The notes: a model not told the origin generated them from the sequence alone. A stretch of DNA of 64,000 nt from Streptomyces showdoensis (GCF_039535475.1 NZ_BAAAXG010000013.1:138936-202935), one strand, 5' to 3'; numbered from the stretch's first letter, positions 1 through 10,497 are shown. Numbers and translations are program-made.

Positions 1-1
1 C

Positions 2-52
2 ACCTTCCGCGGCAACACCTGCGGGGTCTCCGAGCCCGCGGGGATGTGCTGA
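2..52 (+). CDS. 3' end of a gene truncated by the window edge
   Basis: An open frame enters from the left edge and ends with TGA at 50-52; the last residues read TFRGNTCGVSEPAGMC. It ends 54 bp before the O-methyltransferase on the same strand, so it may belong to the same transcription unit. Too little remains to assign a family. Confidence 0.4.
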   Translation, partial: TFRGNTCGVSEPAGMC

Positions 53-106
53 CCCGGATCTCCCCCGCTCCCCCACCCACGGCACGACAGCAAAGGCGAG
101 GCATCC

Positions 107-1156
107 ATGACGACTGTTGATCCGGCTCCGAGGCCCGTTGACCCGGCTCCGCCGGCCCCCATGCGGCTGCGGGAGCTCGTGTTCGGGGCGGCCTGCGCCG
201 CCGCCGTCCGCGCGGCCGCCCGTCTGGGCGTGGCGGACGCCCTGGGCGAGGAGCCCATGACCGTCGAGGAGCTGGCGGTGGCGGTGGAGACCCGGCCGCA
301 GACGCTCCGTCGGCTGCTGCGGGCCCTGTCCTGCCAGGGCGTCTTCACGGAGCTGCCGGACGGCTCCTTCGCGCACACCGAGATGTCCCGGCTGCTGCGG
401 GAGGACGACCCGCACAGCCTGCGGTACATCGCGCTGTGGTGCACCGAGCCGTGGACCTGGGACGTCTGGCCGAAGCTCGACGAGGCGGTGCGCTCCGGGC
501 GGAACGTCTTCGAGGACGTGTACGAGAAGGAGTTCTTCCCGTACCTCAACGAGGAGGCGCCGGAGTCGGCGCACGTGTTCAACCGGGCCATGACCACGTC
601 GAGCCGGCAGTCCGCCCAGGACGTCGCCGAGCTGCTCGACCTGTCCGGGGCTTCCTCGGTCGCGGACATCGGGGGCGGTCAGGGGCACGTCCTGGCGAGC
701 CTGCTGGAGCGGCACCCCGGGCTCGAGGGCACCCTGCTCGACCTGCCGGGCGTGGTGCGCAACGCGGATCCGCGGCTACGGGACGGCGGTGCGCTGGCCT
801 CCCGGGTCCGGGTCGTGGCCGGTGACTGCCGCGAGGACATCCCGGTCCGCGCGGACGTGTACATCATCAAGAACATCCTGGAGTGGGACGACGACAGCAC
901 CCGCCGGGCGCTGGCCAACGTCCGGCGGGCGGCGCCGTCCGGCGCCCGGGTGGTCGTGATCGAGAACCTGGTGGACGACACCCCGTCGATGCGGTTCACG
1001 ACGGCCATGGACCTGCTGCTGCTCCTCAACGTGGGCGGGGCGAAGCACACCCGGCAGAGCATGGTCGACCGGCTGACCGACGCGGGGCTCGTCATCGACG
1101 ACATCCGTCCGGTCAACGCCTACCTGCACGCCTTCGAGTGCACGGTCCCGTCCTGA
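107..1156 (+). CDS. SAM-dependent O-methyltransferase (Methyltransf_2 / TcmO-DnrK family)
   Basis: The 349-residue protein has the usual two-part layout of polyketide O-methyltransferases. An N-terminal winged-helix dimerisation domain (about 20-100) contains a typical 'VEELA...TLRRLLRAL' segment. The C-terminal Rossmann domain carries the SAM-binding motif VADIGGGQGHV (about 185-195) and an acidic LLDLPGVV strand. Such enzymes transfer a methyl group to phenolic hydroxyls of aromatic polyketides. The ATG at 107 follows an AAGGCGAGG ribosome site. It converges on the whiE-type operon across a strong hairpin, so a role in tailoring the spore pigment is likely. The classical S. coelicolor whiE set has no methyltransferase at this place. 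Confidence 0.85.
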   Translation: MTTVDPAPRPVDPAPPAPMRLRELVFGAACAAAVRAAARLGVADALGEEPMTVEELAVAVETRPQTLRRLLRALSCQGVFTELPDGSFAHTEMSRLLREDDPHSLRYIALWCTEPWTWDVWPKLDEAVRSGRNVFEDVYEKEFFPYLNEEAPESAHVFNRAMTTSSRQSAQDVAELLDLSGASSVADIGGGQGHVLASLLERHPGLEGTLLDLPGVVRNADPRLRDGGALASRVRVVAGDCREDIPVRADVYIIKNILEWDDDSTRRALANVRRAAPSGARVVVIENLVDDTPSMRFTTAMDLLLLLNVGGAKHTRQSMVDRLTDAGLVIDDIRPVNAYLHAFECTVPS

Positions 1157-1204
1157 CGTCCCCCTGACGTCCTCCCCGGCGTCCTGACGACCGACGTCCC
1201 CCCG

Positions 1205-1258
1205 ACGTCCCTGGGCCGCCCGCTCCGCGTCTGTCGCGGAGGGGCGGCCCAGGGACGT
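1205..1258. terminator. Bidirectional hairpin between methyltransferase and whiE operon
   Basis: A long inverted repeat: ACGTCCCTGGGCCGCCC pairs with GGGCGGCCCAGGGACGT, extended inward by CTCCGCG/CGCGGAG with a single bulged base and a small loop. It sits between the two converging stop codons, as expected for a two-way terminator. The preceding 50 bp contain several short GACGTCC repeats. Confidence 0.8.
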
Positions 1259-1274
1259 TCGGCCGGTGGCCCGG

Positions 1275-1607
1275 TCAGGAGCCGGCGTCCCGATCCCACC
1301 GGTAGAAGCAGTGCGCCATGGCGTCCTTGGGGCTGCGCCAGGTCTCCGGGTCGTACGCGCTGACGTACGCCGCCAGCTTCTCGCTGGTGTCGCGGAACTC
1401 GGGGTGCCCGGTCAGCCGCGCGATGGCCGGCGACGGGTCCCGCTCCGACTCGATGAGGTGGAGGTAGACGTCACCGAACTGGAAGAGGCTCCGTCGGTGG
1501 ACGCCGACCAGGTGCGGGAGTTCGCCCCGGTCGGAGGCGGCGAACACGTCGGCGATGGCCGGCGCCGAGCCGGGTGCCATGCGGGCGACGATCAGGGCGT
1601 GGTGCAT
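1275..1607 (-). CDS. whiE-ORFVII: TcmI-family polyketide cyclase (WhiE ORFVII)
   Basis: The 110-residue protein matches the small TcmI-type ferredoxin-fold cyclases: MHHALIVARM at the start, HRRSLFQFGDVYLHLIE in the middle and a C-terminal MAHCFYRWD segment. It should guide late ring closure of the spore-pigment polyketide. I chose the ATG at 1607 because GGAAGGA lies just upstream and because longer in-frame reading gives only Arg/Pro-rich out-of-family sequence. It is the last gene of the minus-strand operon, 29 bp after the aromatase gene. Confidence 0.9.
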   Translation of the reverse strand: MHHALIVARMAPGSAPAIADVFAASDRGELPHLVGVHRRSLFQFGDVYLHLIESERDPSPAIARLTGHPEFRDTSEKLAAYVSAYDPETWRSPKDAMAHCFYRWDRDAGS

Positions 1608-1636
1608 CGAGTGTCCTTCCTGGTTCCTGGAGACGG

Positions 1637-2375
<739 letters not shown>

Positions 2376-2402
2376 GTGCGTTCTCTCCTTTTCCGCCCGG
2401 TC

Positions 2403-3650
2403 CTACCGGGCGGAGTCGCCACCGCGGCGCACTACCAGCGCCGCGTTGGATCCCATGAGTCCCCTGCTGAGGACGAGGGCCGTGCGCAGCTCGGCGGGGC
2501 GAGCCTGGGACACCACCAGATCGAGGTCGTGGCAGATGTCGAACACGTGGGGGGTGGGGGGCACCTGGCCGTGTTCCATGGCGAGGACCGCGGCCGCGGT
2601 GTCCAGGACGGGTGCCGCGCAGTAGGCGCGTCCGATGCCGGTCTTCGGCGCCGTGACGGGCACCCGGGCGGCGTGGGCGCCGAGGGCGTCGGCGATCGCC
2701 AGCGCCTCGGCGCGGTCCGCCGCCGGTACGCCGAGGGCGTCGGCGAAGACGACGTCGATCTCCTCCGGGGCGCAGCCGGCCTCCTCCAGGGCGACCTGGA
2801 TCGCGCGGGCGAGGCCCTCCCGGGACTCGGCCCAGCGCGAGGCGCCGGTGAAGGTGGCGCCGTGGCCGGCCACGATCGCCCGGACGGGCGCTCCCCGGTC
2901 GAGGGCGCGATGCTCGTCCTCCACGACGAGCATCGCGCCGCCCTCCGCGGGGGCGAAGCCGCAGGCCGCCGCCGTGAAGGGGCGGTAGGCGCGGTCCGCC
3001 TCCTCGGCGGTGCTGAGCTCGGCGTAGCCGAGCTGGCAGGCCATCGAGTACGGGGCGAGGGGGGCCTCGGCGGAGCCGACCACGACCGCGTCGGTCCCGC
3101 GCCGTACGGCCCGGGCGGCGTGGGCGAGGGAGTCCAGGCCGCCCGCCTCGTCGCTGGCGACGACGCCGCAGGGTCCCTTGAAGCCGCCCCGGATGGAGAT
3201 CTGGCCGGTGCTGGCGGCGTAGAACCAGGCGATGGACTGGTACGGGCCGACGAACTTGGAGCCCTGTCCCCACAGCTTCTGCAGCTCGCGCTGGCCGAAC
3301 TCACCGCCGCCGGAGCCGGCGGCGGTGACGACGCCGATGGAGAAGGGCTCCTCGGGGTCGTCGCGGCCGAGGCCGGCGTCGTCGAGGGCGAGCGAGGCCG
3401 CCGCCATGGCGAAGTGGGTGAACCGGTCGGTCTGGACGAGGAAGCGTTCCTCGATGAGGGTCGAGGCGTCGAAGGACCGGACCTCGCCCGCGATCTTGAG
3501 CGGCAGGTCCTCGCAGCCCTCGCGGGTGATCCGGTCCAGGACGCTCAGTCCTTCGCGGACGGACTTCCAGTAGGCGTCGGCGCTCAGTCCGTTGGGAGCG
3601 GTCACGCCGATCCCGGTGACGGCCGCGCGCCTCGGGTGCTCCGTGCTCAT
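2403..3650 (-). CDS. whiE-ORFIV: KSbeta / chain length factor (WhiE ORFIV)
   Basis: The 415-residue ketosynthase-like subunit partners KSalpha and controls chain length. The thiolase fold is intact ([11 protein letters not shown] start, SEAP and GGAMLVVED segments), but the nucleophile region reads [11 protein letters not shown]. The position of the catalytic cysteine is therefore glutamate (Glu168). Most KSbeta proteins have glutamine there. The ATG at 3650 overlaps the KSalpha stop by 4 bp (ATGA), the usual coupling for a 1:1 heterodimer. Very high GC and third-position bias match the neighbours. Confidence 0.94.
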   Translation of the reverse strand: MSTEHPRRAAVTGIGVTAPNGLSADAYWKSVREGLSVLDRITREGCEDLPLKIAGEVRSFDASTLIEERFLVQTDRFTHFAMAAASLALDDAGLGRDDPEEPFSIGVVTAAGSGGGEFGQRELQKLWGQGSKFVGPYQSIAWFYAASTGQISIRGGFKGPCGVVASDEAGGLDSLAHAARAVRRGTDAVVVGSAEAPLAPYSMACQLGYAELSTAEEADRAYRPFTAAACGFAPAEGGAMLVVEDEHRALDRGAPVRAIVAGHGATFTGASRWAESREGLARAIQVALEEAGCAPEEIDVVFADALGVPAADRAEALAIADALGAHAARVPVTAPKTGIGRAYCAAPVLDTAAAVLAMEHGQVPPTPHVFDICHDLDLVVSQARPAELRTALVLSRGLMGSNAALVVRRGGDSAR

Positions 3651-4915
3651 CGTGTCCTCCCGCGCGTCCCGGTCAGGAGCACGGCCGACTGGAAGCCACC
3701 GAATCCGCTGCCGACGGAGAGCACGTTCCTCAGCTTCCGGGGGCGGGCGGTGCGCGGTACGTAGTCCAGGTCGCACTCGGGGTCGGGGGTCTCGTAGTTG
3801 GCGGTCGGCGGGACCACCTGGTGCTTCAGGGCGAGGACGCAGGCGGCGACCTCGATCGCGCCGATCGCGCCGAGCGAGTGGCCCACCATGGACTTGATGG
3901 AGCTCATGGGGGTGTCGTAGGCGTGCGCGCCCAGGGACCGCTTGACCGCGGCGGTCTCGTGCCGGTCGTTCTGCCGGGTGCCCGAGCCGTGCGCGTTGAC
4001 GTAGTCGACGCCGGTGGGGTCGAGCCGGGCCTGGTCGAGGGTGCTGTCGATGGCGCGGGCCATCTCCAGGCCCTCGCCGGTCAGCCCGGTCATGTGGTAC
4101 GCGTTGCCGAAGGTGGCGTAGCCGCCGATCTCGCAGTAGATGTGCGCACCGCGGGCCCTGGCGTGCTCGTACTCCTCCAGGACGAGGACCGCCGCGCCCT
4201 CGCCCATCACGAAACCGTTCCGGTTGTCGTCGAAGGGCCGGGAGGCGTGCTCGGGGTCGTCGTTGTCCGGCGACGTCGCCTTGATGGCGTCGAAGCAGGC
4301 CATGGTGATCGGGGATATCGGGGAGTCGGACGCTCCGGCGATGCAGACGTCCGCCCGGCCCTCCTCGATGGTGTGGAAGGCGTAGCCGACGGCGTCGAGG
4401 CCGGAGGTGCAGCCGGTGGAGACGGTCTGGACGGGGCCGCGGGCGCCGAACTGTTCGGCCACGATCGAGGCGAGCGTGCTGGGCGAGAACGCCAGGTGGA
4501 GTCCGGGGCCGGCCGCGCGGTGGTCCACGTCCCACCGTCGGCCGCCCTCGCTGACCAGGACGTAGTCGCGTTCGAGTCGGGTGGTGCCGCCGACCGCGCT
4601 GCCCAGGGAGACGCCGATGCGCCAGGGGTCCTCGGCGGCGGTGTCGAGCCCGGAGTCCTGGACGGCCTCCCCCGCGGCGACCATGGCGAACTGGATGTAC
4701 CGGTCGGCGTGTTCGCTCAGTTCCGGGTCCAGGTCGTGCGCGCGGGGGTCGAAGTCGCATTCCGCGGCTATCCGGGAGCGCAGTCCGGCCGGGTCGAACA
4801 GGGTGATGCCGCGGGTCGCGGTGCGACCGCTGGAGAGGAGGTCCCAGAAGGCCGTCGCCCCGGTGCCGCCCGGAGCGACCACCCCTATGCCGGTGACCGC
4901 CACGCGCCGGTTCAC
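3647..4915 (-). CDS. whiE-ORFIII: KSalpha ketosynthase (WhiE ORFIII)
   Basis: The 422-residue beta-ketoacyl synthase is the condensing subunit of the type II PKS. The active-site segment is [13 protein letters not shown] with Cys169 as nucleophile. NAHGSGT and [15 protein letters not shown] supply the two catalytic histidines. A GTG at 4915 is used, with a 4-bp overlap (GTGA) with the cupin stop, and the gene in turn overlaps KSbeta. This chain of overlaps makes ORFII-ORFIII-ORFIV one translationally coupled block. Confidence 0.95.
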   Translation of the reverse strand: MNRRVAVTGIGVVAPGGTGATAFWDLLSSGRTATRGITLFDPAGLRSRIAAECDFDPRAHDLDPELSEHADRYIQFAMVAAGEAVQDSGLDTAAEDPWRIGVSLGSAVGGTTRLERDYVLVSEGGRRWDVDHRAAGPGLHLAFSPSTLASIVAEQFGARGPVQTVSTGCTSGLDAVGYAFHTIEEGRADVCIAGASDSPISPITMACFDAIKATSPDNDDPEHASRPFDDNRNGFVMGEGAAVLVLEEYEHARARGAHIYCEIGGYATFGNAYHMTGLTGEGLEMARAIDSTLDQARLDPTGVDYVNAHGSGTRQNDRHETAAVKRSLGAHAYDTPMSSIKSMVGHSLGAIGAIEVAACVLALKHQVVPPTANYETPDPECDLDYVPRTARPRKLRNVLSVGSGFGGFQSAVLLTGTRGRTR

Positions 4916-5382
4916 TCGACGGCCCCGCTCCGCTCGGGCACCGGGGGATCGCCCACCACCAGGTGGGGTCCCGCGGCGGCGAGCGCGGTGTCGGAGTCGG
5001 ACTCCTCCGTGTCGACGTGGCCGAGGCTCGGGTGCGGCGCGAGCGGGCCCAGGTGGAAGACCATCCGGGCCTCCACGTCGCCGACGTTGCGGAAGCGGTG
5101 CCGTACGTCGATGGGGATCAGGAGCCCCTGGTCGGGCCGGAGCGGGTGCGCCTCCCCGTCCAGGTCCACTTCCAGGCTGCCGGAGACGACGTACACGAAC
5201 TCCTCGGAGTACGGGTGGTAGTGCTCGCCGATGCGCTCGCCGGGCTGGATGATCGCCAGGCCCATGAAGCCGCTGGTGGAGCCGACCGTGGCCGGCGTGA
5301 GCATGGCCCGAAGGTCGCCTCCGCGCCTGCGGTTGGGCTCCGTCTCGCTCAGGTCCACGATGCGGTGATGCCTCTTGAGCAT
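4912..5382 (-). CDS. whiE-ORFII: Cupin-fold protein (WhiE ORFII)
   Basis: The 156-residue protein carries a single cupin domain. Metal-binding motif 1 reads [17 protein letters not shown] and motif 2 is the HRFRN region after LLIPIDVRH. WhiE ORFII/CurC-type cupins are found in nearly all spore-pigment clusters; their step is not firmly established, but a role in modifying or cyclising the polyketide is assumed. The ATG at 5382 follows GGAGG. The acidic tail after residue 125 is not part of the cupin. Confidence 0.9.
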   Translation of the reverse strand: MLKRHHRIVDLSETEPNRRRGGDLRAMLTPATVGSTSGFMGLAIIQPGERIGEHYHPYSEEFVYVVSGSLEVDLDGEAHPLRPDQGLLIPIDVRHRFRNVGDVEARMVFHLGPLAPHPSLGHVDTEESDSDTALAAAGPHLVVGDPPVPERSGAVE

Positions 5383-5451
5383 GGTTGATACCTCCGAGTG
5401 TTGCGGTGACGTGCGGGGGACGGCGGCCGTGAGCCGGGCCGCCGCCTCCGT

Positions 5452-6582
5452 TCAGGAGTCCGTCGAGCTGCGGTCCGTGACGGGGAGCATGTCGGCGTGG
5501 GAGAGGAGCCGGTTGAGGTTGCGCTCCGTCTCCAGGGAGCCCTCGACGCCGATCGCGGCGCCGTCGAGGAGGCGTTCCAGCTCGGCGGCCTTGCCGGGCC
5601 CGGTGAGGCCGAGCGCGGCGACGGGGTCGCGGTCGAGGTCGCCCGCGCTGTCGACGAGGCGGACCACGATGTCGTCGCGCTGGAAGACGGTGCTGCTGTA
5701 GACGGGGCTGTCCGGGTCGGCCGCCGCGGCCTGGTCCTGGTGGGCGAGCAGCCGGGCGAGCTCCATCCCGCGGCCCTCCTTGGCCGGGTAGTACAGCGCG
5801 TGCCGCCGCAGGTCGGCGGGGGCCGGCCGGGACGCCACCACGTGCTGGACGGCGGGGAGCGCCGCGCGGGTGAAGAAGACCCGTGCCGACTCGGGGTCGG
5901 TCAGGTCGCGGTCCTGCTCCAGGTACGGGTTGATGGCCTCCTCGACCGCCCGGACCTCGGGCTGGCGGGCGACGTGGCGCAGGGCGGCGAGGAGGTCGCC
6001 CTCGACCTCGACGGCGCGCACGACGCGGTTGCCGTGCATGAAGAGCGAGGTGCGGCGCAGCCGGGTGGTCTCGTCGACCTGGGCCTTGGGCGACTGGTAC
6101 CCGGCCAGCAGCTCCGCGACCTTGGACTCGGAGCCGGGCTTGACGGTGAAGGTGAGGGCGTGGCGGGCCACCCCGTCGCCGACCCGGGCGGCCACCTCGG
6201 TGTCCGCGGGCGCGGACTCGGGGACGGCCTGCTGCCGGGGCCCGGTCTCGCGGAGGATGCTGTAGCGCATCGACCGGGTGTCCCGGACGCAGCTGTGCAT
6301 CGGCTTGACGGTCTCGACGTGCTCCTCGCTGTTCACCCAGGCGAGGAAGGGCGGGGCGCTCTCCCACTCGCTGGTGATGAGCCACTGCGAGGGGTTCTCG
6401 ATGGACTGGCAGAGCTGGTCGCTGATGTGACCGGGGACGGAGGCGACCTGGCGGCGCATGAGCTCGTACGCCTCCAGGAACTGCTGCTGGGCGCCTTCGT
6501 ACAGGTCGAGCAGGAGGATCACCCGCAGTCTCGAACCGTCGAAGGCCGACTGCGACACGCGTCCTGGAAGGGTCATGGTCAT
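5452..6582 (-). CDS. whiE-ORFI: SchA/CurD-like protein (WhiE ORFI)
   Basis: A protein of about 376 residues with the arrangement of WhiE ORFI/SchA. An N-terminal antibiotic-biosynthesis-monooxygenase-like ferredoxin domain ([25 protein letters not shown], then [17 protein letters not shown]) is followed by a second ABM-like repeat ([19 protein letters not shown]) and a third region with [20 protein letters not shown]. It is the first gene of the seven-gene whiE operon. I chose the ATG at 6582 (GAGG eight bases upstream); an ATG at 6618 preceded by AAGGA would add 12 residues and cannot be excluded. The biochemical role in pigment formation is unresolved. Confidence 0.85.
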   Translation of the reverse strand: MTMTLPGRVSQSAFDGSRLRVILLLDLYEGAQQQFLEAYELMRRQVASVPGHISDQLCQSIENPSQWLITSEWESAPPFLAWVNSEEHVETVKPMHSCVRDTRSMRYSILRETGPRQQAVPESAPADTEVAARVGDGVARHALTFTVKPGSESKVAELLAGYQSPKAQVDETTRLRRTSLFMHGNRVVRAVEVEGDLLAALRHVARQPEVRAVEEAINPYLEQDRDLTDPESARVFFTRAALPAVQHVVASRPAPADLRRHALYYPAKEGRGMELARLLAHQDQAAAADPDSPVYSSTVFQRDDIVVRLVDSAGDLDRDPVAALGLTGPGKAAELERLLDGAAIGVEGSLETERNLNRLLSHADMLPVTDRSSTDS

Positions 6583-6618
6583 CCGGCGTTCCTCTTCTCG
6601 CTGGGCCGGGGTCGTCAT

Positions 6619-6781
6619 GTGCCGATCCTTGGCAGGTGAACCGGTCCACGCGAGTCCCACGGGGCGGATGAGTGAACGGCGCGTCATTCGGGTGCCCCGA
6701 ACGCGGGAACCGGCGCCCCGGAGGGCATGCATGTGCATCCCATCCCCTGACTCGCGTCGCAGGTGACGCTGGAGGCGATCG
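6619..6781. promoter_or_regulatory. Divergent whiE promoter region
   Basis: A 163-199 bp gap (depending on the ORFI start) separates the whiE operon from the divergent ORFVIII hydroxylase gene. In S. coelicolor this gap holds two developmental promoters, one of them sigma-F dependent. I cannot recognise clear -35/-10 boxes here. A GGAGG ribosome site for the hydroxylase lies at about 6771. Confidence 0.6.
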
Positions 6782-8509
6782 ATGAACCGATTCGAAGCGG
6801 ACGGCGAGGCCGGTGAGCGCACGCCCGTCCTCATCGTCGGCGGCTCGCTGGTGGGCCTGTCCACCTCGCTGTTCCTGGGGCGCCTCGGCGTGCCGCACGT
6901 GCTCGTGGAGCGCCACTCGGGCACCTCGATCCACCCCCGGGGGCGCGGCAACAACGTGCGCACCATGGAGGTGTTCCGGACGGCCGGGGTCGAGCGGCGC
7001 ATCGAGGAGGCCGCGTCGGTCCTGTCGGGCAACAACGGCATCCTGCAGACCCCGAGCCTGGTGGGTGACGTCGGCGAGTGGCTGTTCAAGGAGATCGACC
7101 CGGGTGGCGGGGTGGCCCGGTTCAGCCCGGCCGGCTGGTGCCTGTGCAGCCAGAACGACCTGGAGCCGGTGCTGCTGGAGCGGGCCCGTGAGCTGGGCGG
7201 GGACCTGCGGTTCTCGACCGAGCTGATGTCCTTCGAGCAGGACGCCGAAGGGGTGACCGCGCAGGTCAAGAGCCGGGAGACGGGCGAGCACACGACCATC
7301 CGGGCGGACTATCTCGTCGCGGCGGACGGCCCGCGCAGCCCGATCCGCGAGCGCCTCGGCATCGGGCAGACGGGTCCGGGCGACCTGTTCCACAACGTGA
7401 GCGTCACGTTCCTGTCCCGCGATCTCGCGGCCGTCGTCGGCGACCGGCGCTTCATCGTCTGCTACCTGACGAACCCGGACGCCGACGGGGCGCTGCTTCC
7501 GGTGGACAACGAGGAGCGCTGGGTGTTCCACGCGCCCTGGCATCCCGAACACGGGGAAACCCTGGAGGAGTTCACCGACGAGCGGTGCCGGGAGCACATC
7601 CGGCGGGCCGTGGGCGTGCCGGACCTCCATGTGGAGATCACCGGCCGGGCGCCGTGGCACGCGGCCGAGCGGATCGCCGAACGGTACGCGGACGGGCGGG
7701 TGTTCCTCGTCGGCGACTCGGCGCACGAGATGCCGCCCACGGGGGCGTTCGGCTCCAACACCGGCATCCAGGACGCCCACAACCTGGCCTGGAAGCTGTC
7801 CGCGGTGCTGGGCGGCTGGGCCGGGCCGGGCCTGCTGGCGTCGTACGACGCGGAGCGGCGGCCGGTCGCGGAGGCGACGAGCGCCCGCGCCTCGTCGCGT
7901 TCGGTCGAGCACAGCCACCCCGGGTACACGCCGGGCCCGGAGGCGGGCGCCGGGGGGCCTGGAGGCGCTGGAGGCCCCGGGGGCCCTGGCGGTCCCGGGG
8001 GTCCCGGTGCCGGCGGCGGTCCCGGCGGGCGGCGGGGCGGCGTCCTCAACGTGGCCCTGGGGTACCGCTATCCGCAGGGCGCGGTCCACGGCGCGGACCC
8101 GACGCTCCCGGTCGTGCCCGACGGGCTGCGGCTGACCGGCGAGCCCGGGAGCCGCGCTCCCCACCTGTGGCTGAACCGGGCCGGCACCCGGCTCTCCACC
8201 CTGGACCTGTACGAGCGGACGCCGGTGCTCCTGAGCGGGGCGGCCGGCACCGGCGGCTGGCACCGCGCGGCGACGGAGCTCGCCGAGGAGCTGGCCGTGC
8301 CGGTGGCCTCGTACCGGATCGGCGGCGGGGCCGACGCGGAGCTGTCCCCCGTGGCCAGCGACATCGACTGGGCGGAGGTCCACGGCGTCGGCCCGGACGG
8401 CGCGGTGCTCGTGCGCCCCGACGGGTTCGTCGCCTGGCGCTCCGAGGGGCCGTCGGAGGATCCCGCGGCGGAACTGCGCCGGGTCCTGAAGGCGGTCCTG
8501 GACCGCTAG
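6782..8509 (+). CDS. whiE-ORFVIII: FAD-dependent aromatic hydroxylase (WhiE ORFVIII)
   Basis: The 575-residue class A flavoprotein monooxygenase starts with the ADP-binding motif [22 protein letters not shown]. It carries the second FAD motif [20 protein letters not shown] at about 303-322 and ends in a thioredoxin-like domain typical of aromatic polyketide hydroxylases. It should hydroxylate the cyclised pigment precursor using NAD(P)H and O2. Divergence from the operon is the same as in whiE/sch clusters. A low-complexity Gly/Pro-rich insert of about 36 residues (385-420), built from GGPGG repeats, separates the FAD and C-terminal domains and is unusual for the family. Confidence 0.92.
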   Translation: MNRFEADGEAGERTPVLIVGGSLVGLSTSLFLGRLGVPHVLVERHSGTSIHPRGRGNNVRTMEVFRTAGVERRIEEAASVLSGNNGILQTPSLVGDVGEWLFKEIDPGGGVARFSPAGWCLCSQNDLEPVLLERARELGGDLRFSTELMSFEQDAEGVTAQVKSRETGEHTTIRADYLVAADGPRSPIRERLGIGQTGPGDLFHNVSVTFLSRDLAAVVGDRRFIVCYLTNPDADGALLPVDNEERWVFHAPWHPEHGETLEEFTDERCREHIRRAVGVPDLHVEITGRAPWHAAERIAERYADGRVFLVGDSAHEMPPTGAFGSNTGIQDAHNLAWKLSAVLGGWAGPGLLASYDAERRPVAEATSARASSRSVEHSHPGYTPGPEAGAGGPGGAGGPGGPGGPGGPGAGGGPGGRRGGVLNVALGYRYPQGAVHGADPTLPVVPDGLRLTGEPGSRAPHLWLNRAGTRLSTLDLYERTPVLLSGAAGTGGWHRAATELAEELAVPVASYRIGGGADAELSPVASDIDWAEVHGVGPDGAVLVRPDGFVAWRSEGPSEDPAAELRRVLKAVLDR

Positions 8510-8579
8510 CGGCCACCTGCCCGACGAGATCGGGCGGGCCGGGGCGCGCCGCACCACCGGGTTCGAGGACACTGGTCCG

Positions 8580-9308
8580 ATGGATGGATTCCGCCTGGTA
8601 CAGCGCGCCCCCGGCCCCGAGCTGTACGGCCGGCTGCGGGTGCAGCGCGCCGATCTCGGTCCCGCCGACTGGCTGACCGGACGCTTCCCCGGGCACGGCG
8701 ACTTCGGCACGGTGGCGGGAGTCGCCGCGCCGGGGTTCGCCGCGTACGCGCGGGTGCTGCATCCGGCGTCCCTGGGCGAGCGCCCGGTGGAGTGGTCGGC
8801 GGTGGGGGCCGCCCACGGGCGCGCGGTGGGGCCCGGCACCCGGTGGTACGAGCTGATCGGGGCGGACGTCGACTACCAGAACGCCGCCGAGTACGGGCTG
8901 CCCGGCGTGTGGGACGAGCATCCGGCGGAGGGACCGACCCCGCCGGAGGTCGCCGACGCCCTGATCCCCGTCCTGGCCCGGCACACCCGCACCTCCGAGC
9001 GCTGCTGGTTCGGGCTCTGGGAGGGCTACGGCCGCTGGGACTTCACCGGGGTGCCCACCTTCGAGACGCCGGGCCGGGACGAGCTGCTGCTCGCCGGCCC
9101 GCTCGCCGACGCGGTGTCCCCGCTGCTCCTGGACGAGTTCGCGGAGCTGCCCGACCTGTGGTGGCCCGCGGACCGGGCCTGGTGCCTGGGCGGGGACGTC
9201 GACCTGGTCAGCACCTATGTCGGCGGCTCCGAGGCGCTGGTGGCCCAGATCCTGACCACCCCGGGCCTGGAGGCCCACCGGGTGCGGCCGGGGGACCCGG
9301 TGGGCTGA
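8580..9308 (+). CDS. Conserved protein of unknown function
   Basis: A 242-residue soluble, acidic, Trp-rich protein that I cannot assign to a named family. Visible features are a [11 protein letters not shown] segment, [28 protein letters not shown] and [23 protein letters not shown]; the last resembles SMI1/KNR4-like or DUF-type actinobacterial proteins. No signal peptide or membrane segment is seen. The ATG at 8580 follows GAGGAC. It is co-directional with the whiE hydroxylase, 70 bp downstream, and is probably an independent housekeeping gene. Confidence 0.7.
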   Translation: MDGFRLVQRAPGPELYGRLRVQRADLGPADWLTGRFPGHGDFGTVAGVAAPGFAAYARVLHPASLGERPVEWSAVGAAHGRAVGPGTRWYELIGADVDYQNAAEYGLPGVWDEHPAEGPTPPEVADALIPVLARHTRTSERCWFGLWEGYGRWDFTGVPTFETPGRDELLLAGPLADAVSPLLLDEFAELPDLWWPADRAWCLGGDVDLVSTYVGGSEALVAQILTTPGLEAHRVRPGDPVG

Positions 9309-9317
9309 GCCGCGACG

Positions 9318-9344
9318 GACCCGGCCACGGCCCTCGGCCGGGTC
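9318..9344. terminator. Hairpin terminator between convergent genes
   Basis: The arms GACCCGGCC and GGCCGGGTC pair perfectly around a 9-base loop and can be extended by CCGC/GCGG. It lies between two converging stop codons. Confidence 0.7.
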
Positions 9345-9380
9345 GCGGCCGCCCCGGATCAGCCCCGGTCCGCCGCCCGC

Positions 9381-10055
9381 TCAGCCCCGGGCGGCGGACC
9401 GGGCGAAGGCCCGGGCCCCGGCCCGGCGCTCCGGGTCGAAGGCGTCCGTGGCCCCGGCCCCCTTGCCGCCGGGGCCGCCGTCCCACTCCCGGATCCTCGC
9501 CGCGACGGCCGCCGCCTTCCGGTGCCCGGGCCCGTACGCGAGGGCGAAGTGCGACTCCTTCGGGACGCTGAAGTCGCCGCCCCACACCACCGCGCCCTCC
9601 AGCTCCGCCAGGATGTCGCGGACGACGATCAGCTCCCGCGGATAGAGGCCGCCCCGCACGCCCACCGGATAGGCCCGGGGCCGGATCGCGAGGGCGGTGC
9701 CGGACAGGTGGTCCGACTCGTACCGATGCAGGACGCTCCGGGAGCGGGTGTGCCCGCGCAGGTCGTCCTCGCGGAGCCGGTCTATCTCGTAGTGGAAGCG
9801 GCGGGCCACGTGGAGCAGGAGCACCGCCGGCGGCCCCGCGGCCAGCCGGACCGTGCGGCCGGAGCCCTCGACGGCGAAGTCCTCGGCCCGCTCCAGGACC
9901 GGCCATCCGTTCGCCGACCGCGTCCCGTGCCAGGCCGTGTCCCGGCGCCCGTCCGCGGCCCGCGCCGGCCCGGGGAGCACCGGGGCGAGGGCCGTGGCGG
10001 CGCCCAGGGCGGCGCCGGCGGCCAGGACGCGACGACGGTCAACGCGTTCCGTCAT
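9381..10055 (-). CDS. Tat-exported M15-peptidase-like protein with a missing zinc ligand
   Basis: A 224-residue exported protein. The N terminus has a twin-arginine motif (DRRRVLAAGAALG) followed by a hydrophobic stretch and an ARA cleavage site near residue 33. The body resembles Peptidase_M15_4 / VanY-type carboxypeptidases: ESDHLSGTALAI is the first zinc motif and WGGDF...ESHFALA the second. In active enzymes the first motif ends in Asp (SxHxxGxAxD); here the codon is GCG, Ala, so one zinc ligand is absent. The protein may bind peptidoglycan without cutting it, or use another ligand. Its start overlaps the end of the membrane-protein gene by 17 bp, so the two are probably co-transcribed. 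Confidence 0.75.
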   Translation of the reverse strand: MTERVDRRRVLAAGAALGAATALAPVLPGPARAADGRRDTAWHGTRSANGWPVLERAEDFAVEGSGRTVRLAAGPPAVLLLHVARRFHYEIDRLREDDLRGHTRSRSVLHRYESDHLSGTALAIRPRAYPVGVRGGLYPRELIVVRDILAELEGAVVWGGDFSVPKESHFALAYGPGHRKAAAVAARIREWDGGPGGKGAGATDAFDPERRAGARAFARSAARG

Positions 10056-10479
10056 GTCTCTTCCTCCGAACGGTCAGCGACCACACCGTGCCGCAGAGCG
10101 CGGCGAGGGTGCAGACGGCGAGGATGCCCACGGTGGGATTCACCCAGGCGGGTACGAGGTCGTGGCTCGCGTTGCATCGGTTGTGCAGCGGGAACAGCCG
10201 CCACGGTTCCTGCGGGTGCCGCTCCCGGTAGGCGGGGTCGTACACGGTGTGGTGGGAGAACCGGCACAGCTTCTCCGTGTCCAGTCCTCCGGCGAGCGCG
10301 CCCCTCAGCCAGGCCAGGGCGGCGAGGAAGAGCAGCGCCGACGTCATGTGCACCCACCACCGCGGGCGCCGCCACGCGCCGGTGGCCAGTCCCTTGAGCG
10401 CGACGACGGCGCTCAGGACGCTCCACGCGCACCAGGCGGCGAGCAGCACCGCCACGGTCGGTACCAGGAGTTCCCTCAC
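10039..10479 (-). CDS. Small integral membrane protein
   Basis: The 146-residue protein has predicted transmembrane segments at roughly 5-29, 42-64 and 113-133. An extracytoplasmic loop contains two cysteines (LCRFSHH and LHNRCNASHD) that could form a disulfide. I do not recognise the family. It overlaps the downstream Tat-exported M15-like gene and begins 18 bp after the DUF1906 gene, suggesting a three-gene unit concerned with the cell envelope. Confidence 0.65.
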   Translation of the reverse strand: MRELLVPTVAVLLAAWCAWSVLSAVVALKGLATGAWRRPRWWVHMTSALLFLAALAWLRGALAGGLDTEKLCRFSHHTVYDPAYRERHPQEPWRLFPLHNRCNASHDLVPAWVNPTVGILAVCTLAALCGTVWSLTVRRKRHDGTR

Positions 10480-10497
10480 CTCGCGCGCTCCCGCCCG

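Noticed and set aside
3647..8839. 1730-codon minus-strand frame spanning several genes
   Set aside because: Only the last 422 residues (KSalpha) are real; the rest crosses the cupin, ORFI and FAD hydroxylase genes in wrong frames with low-complexity sequence.
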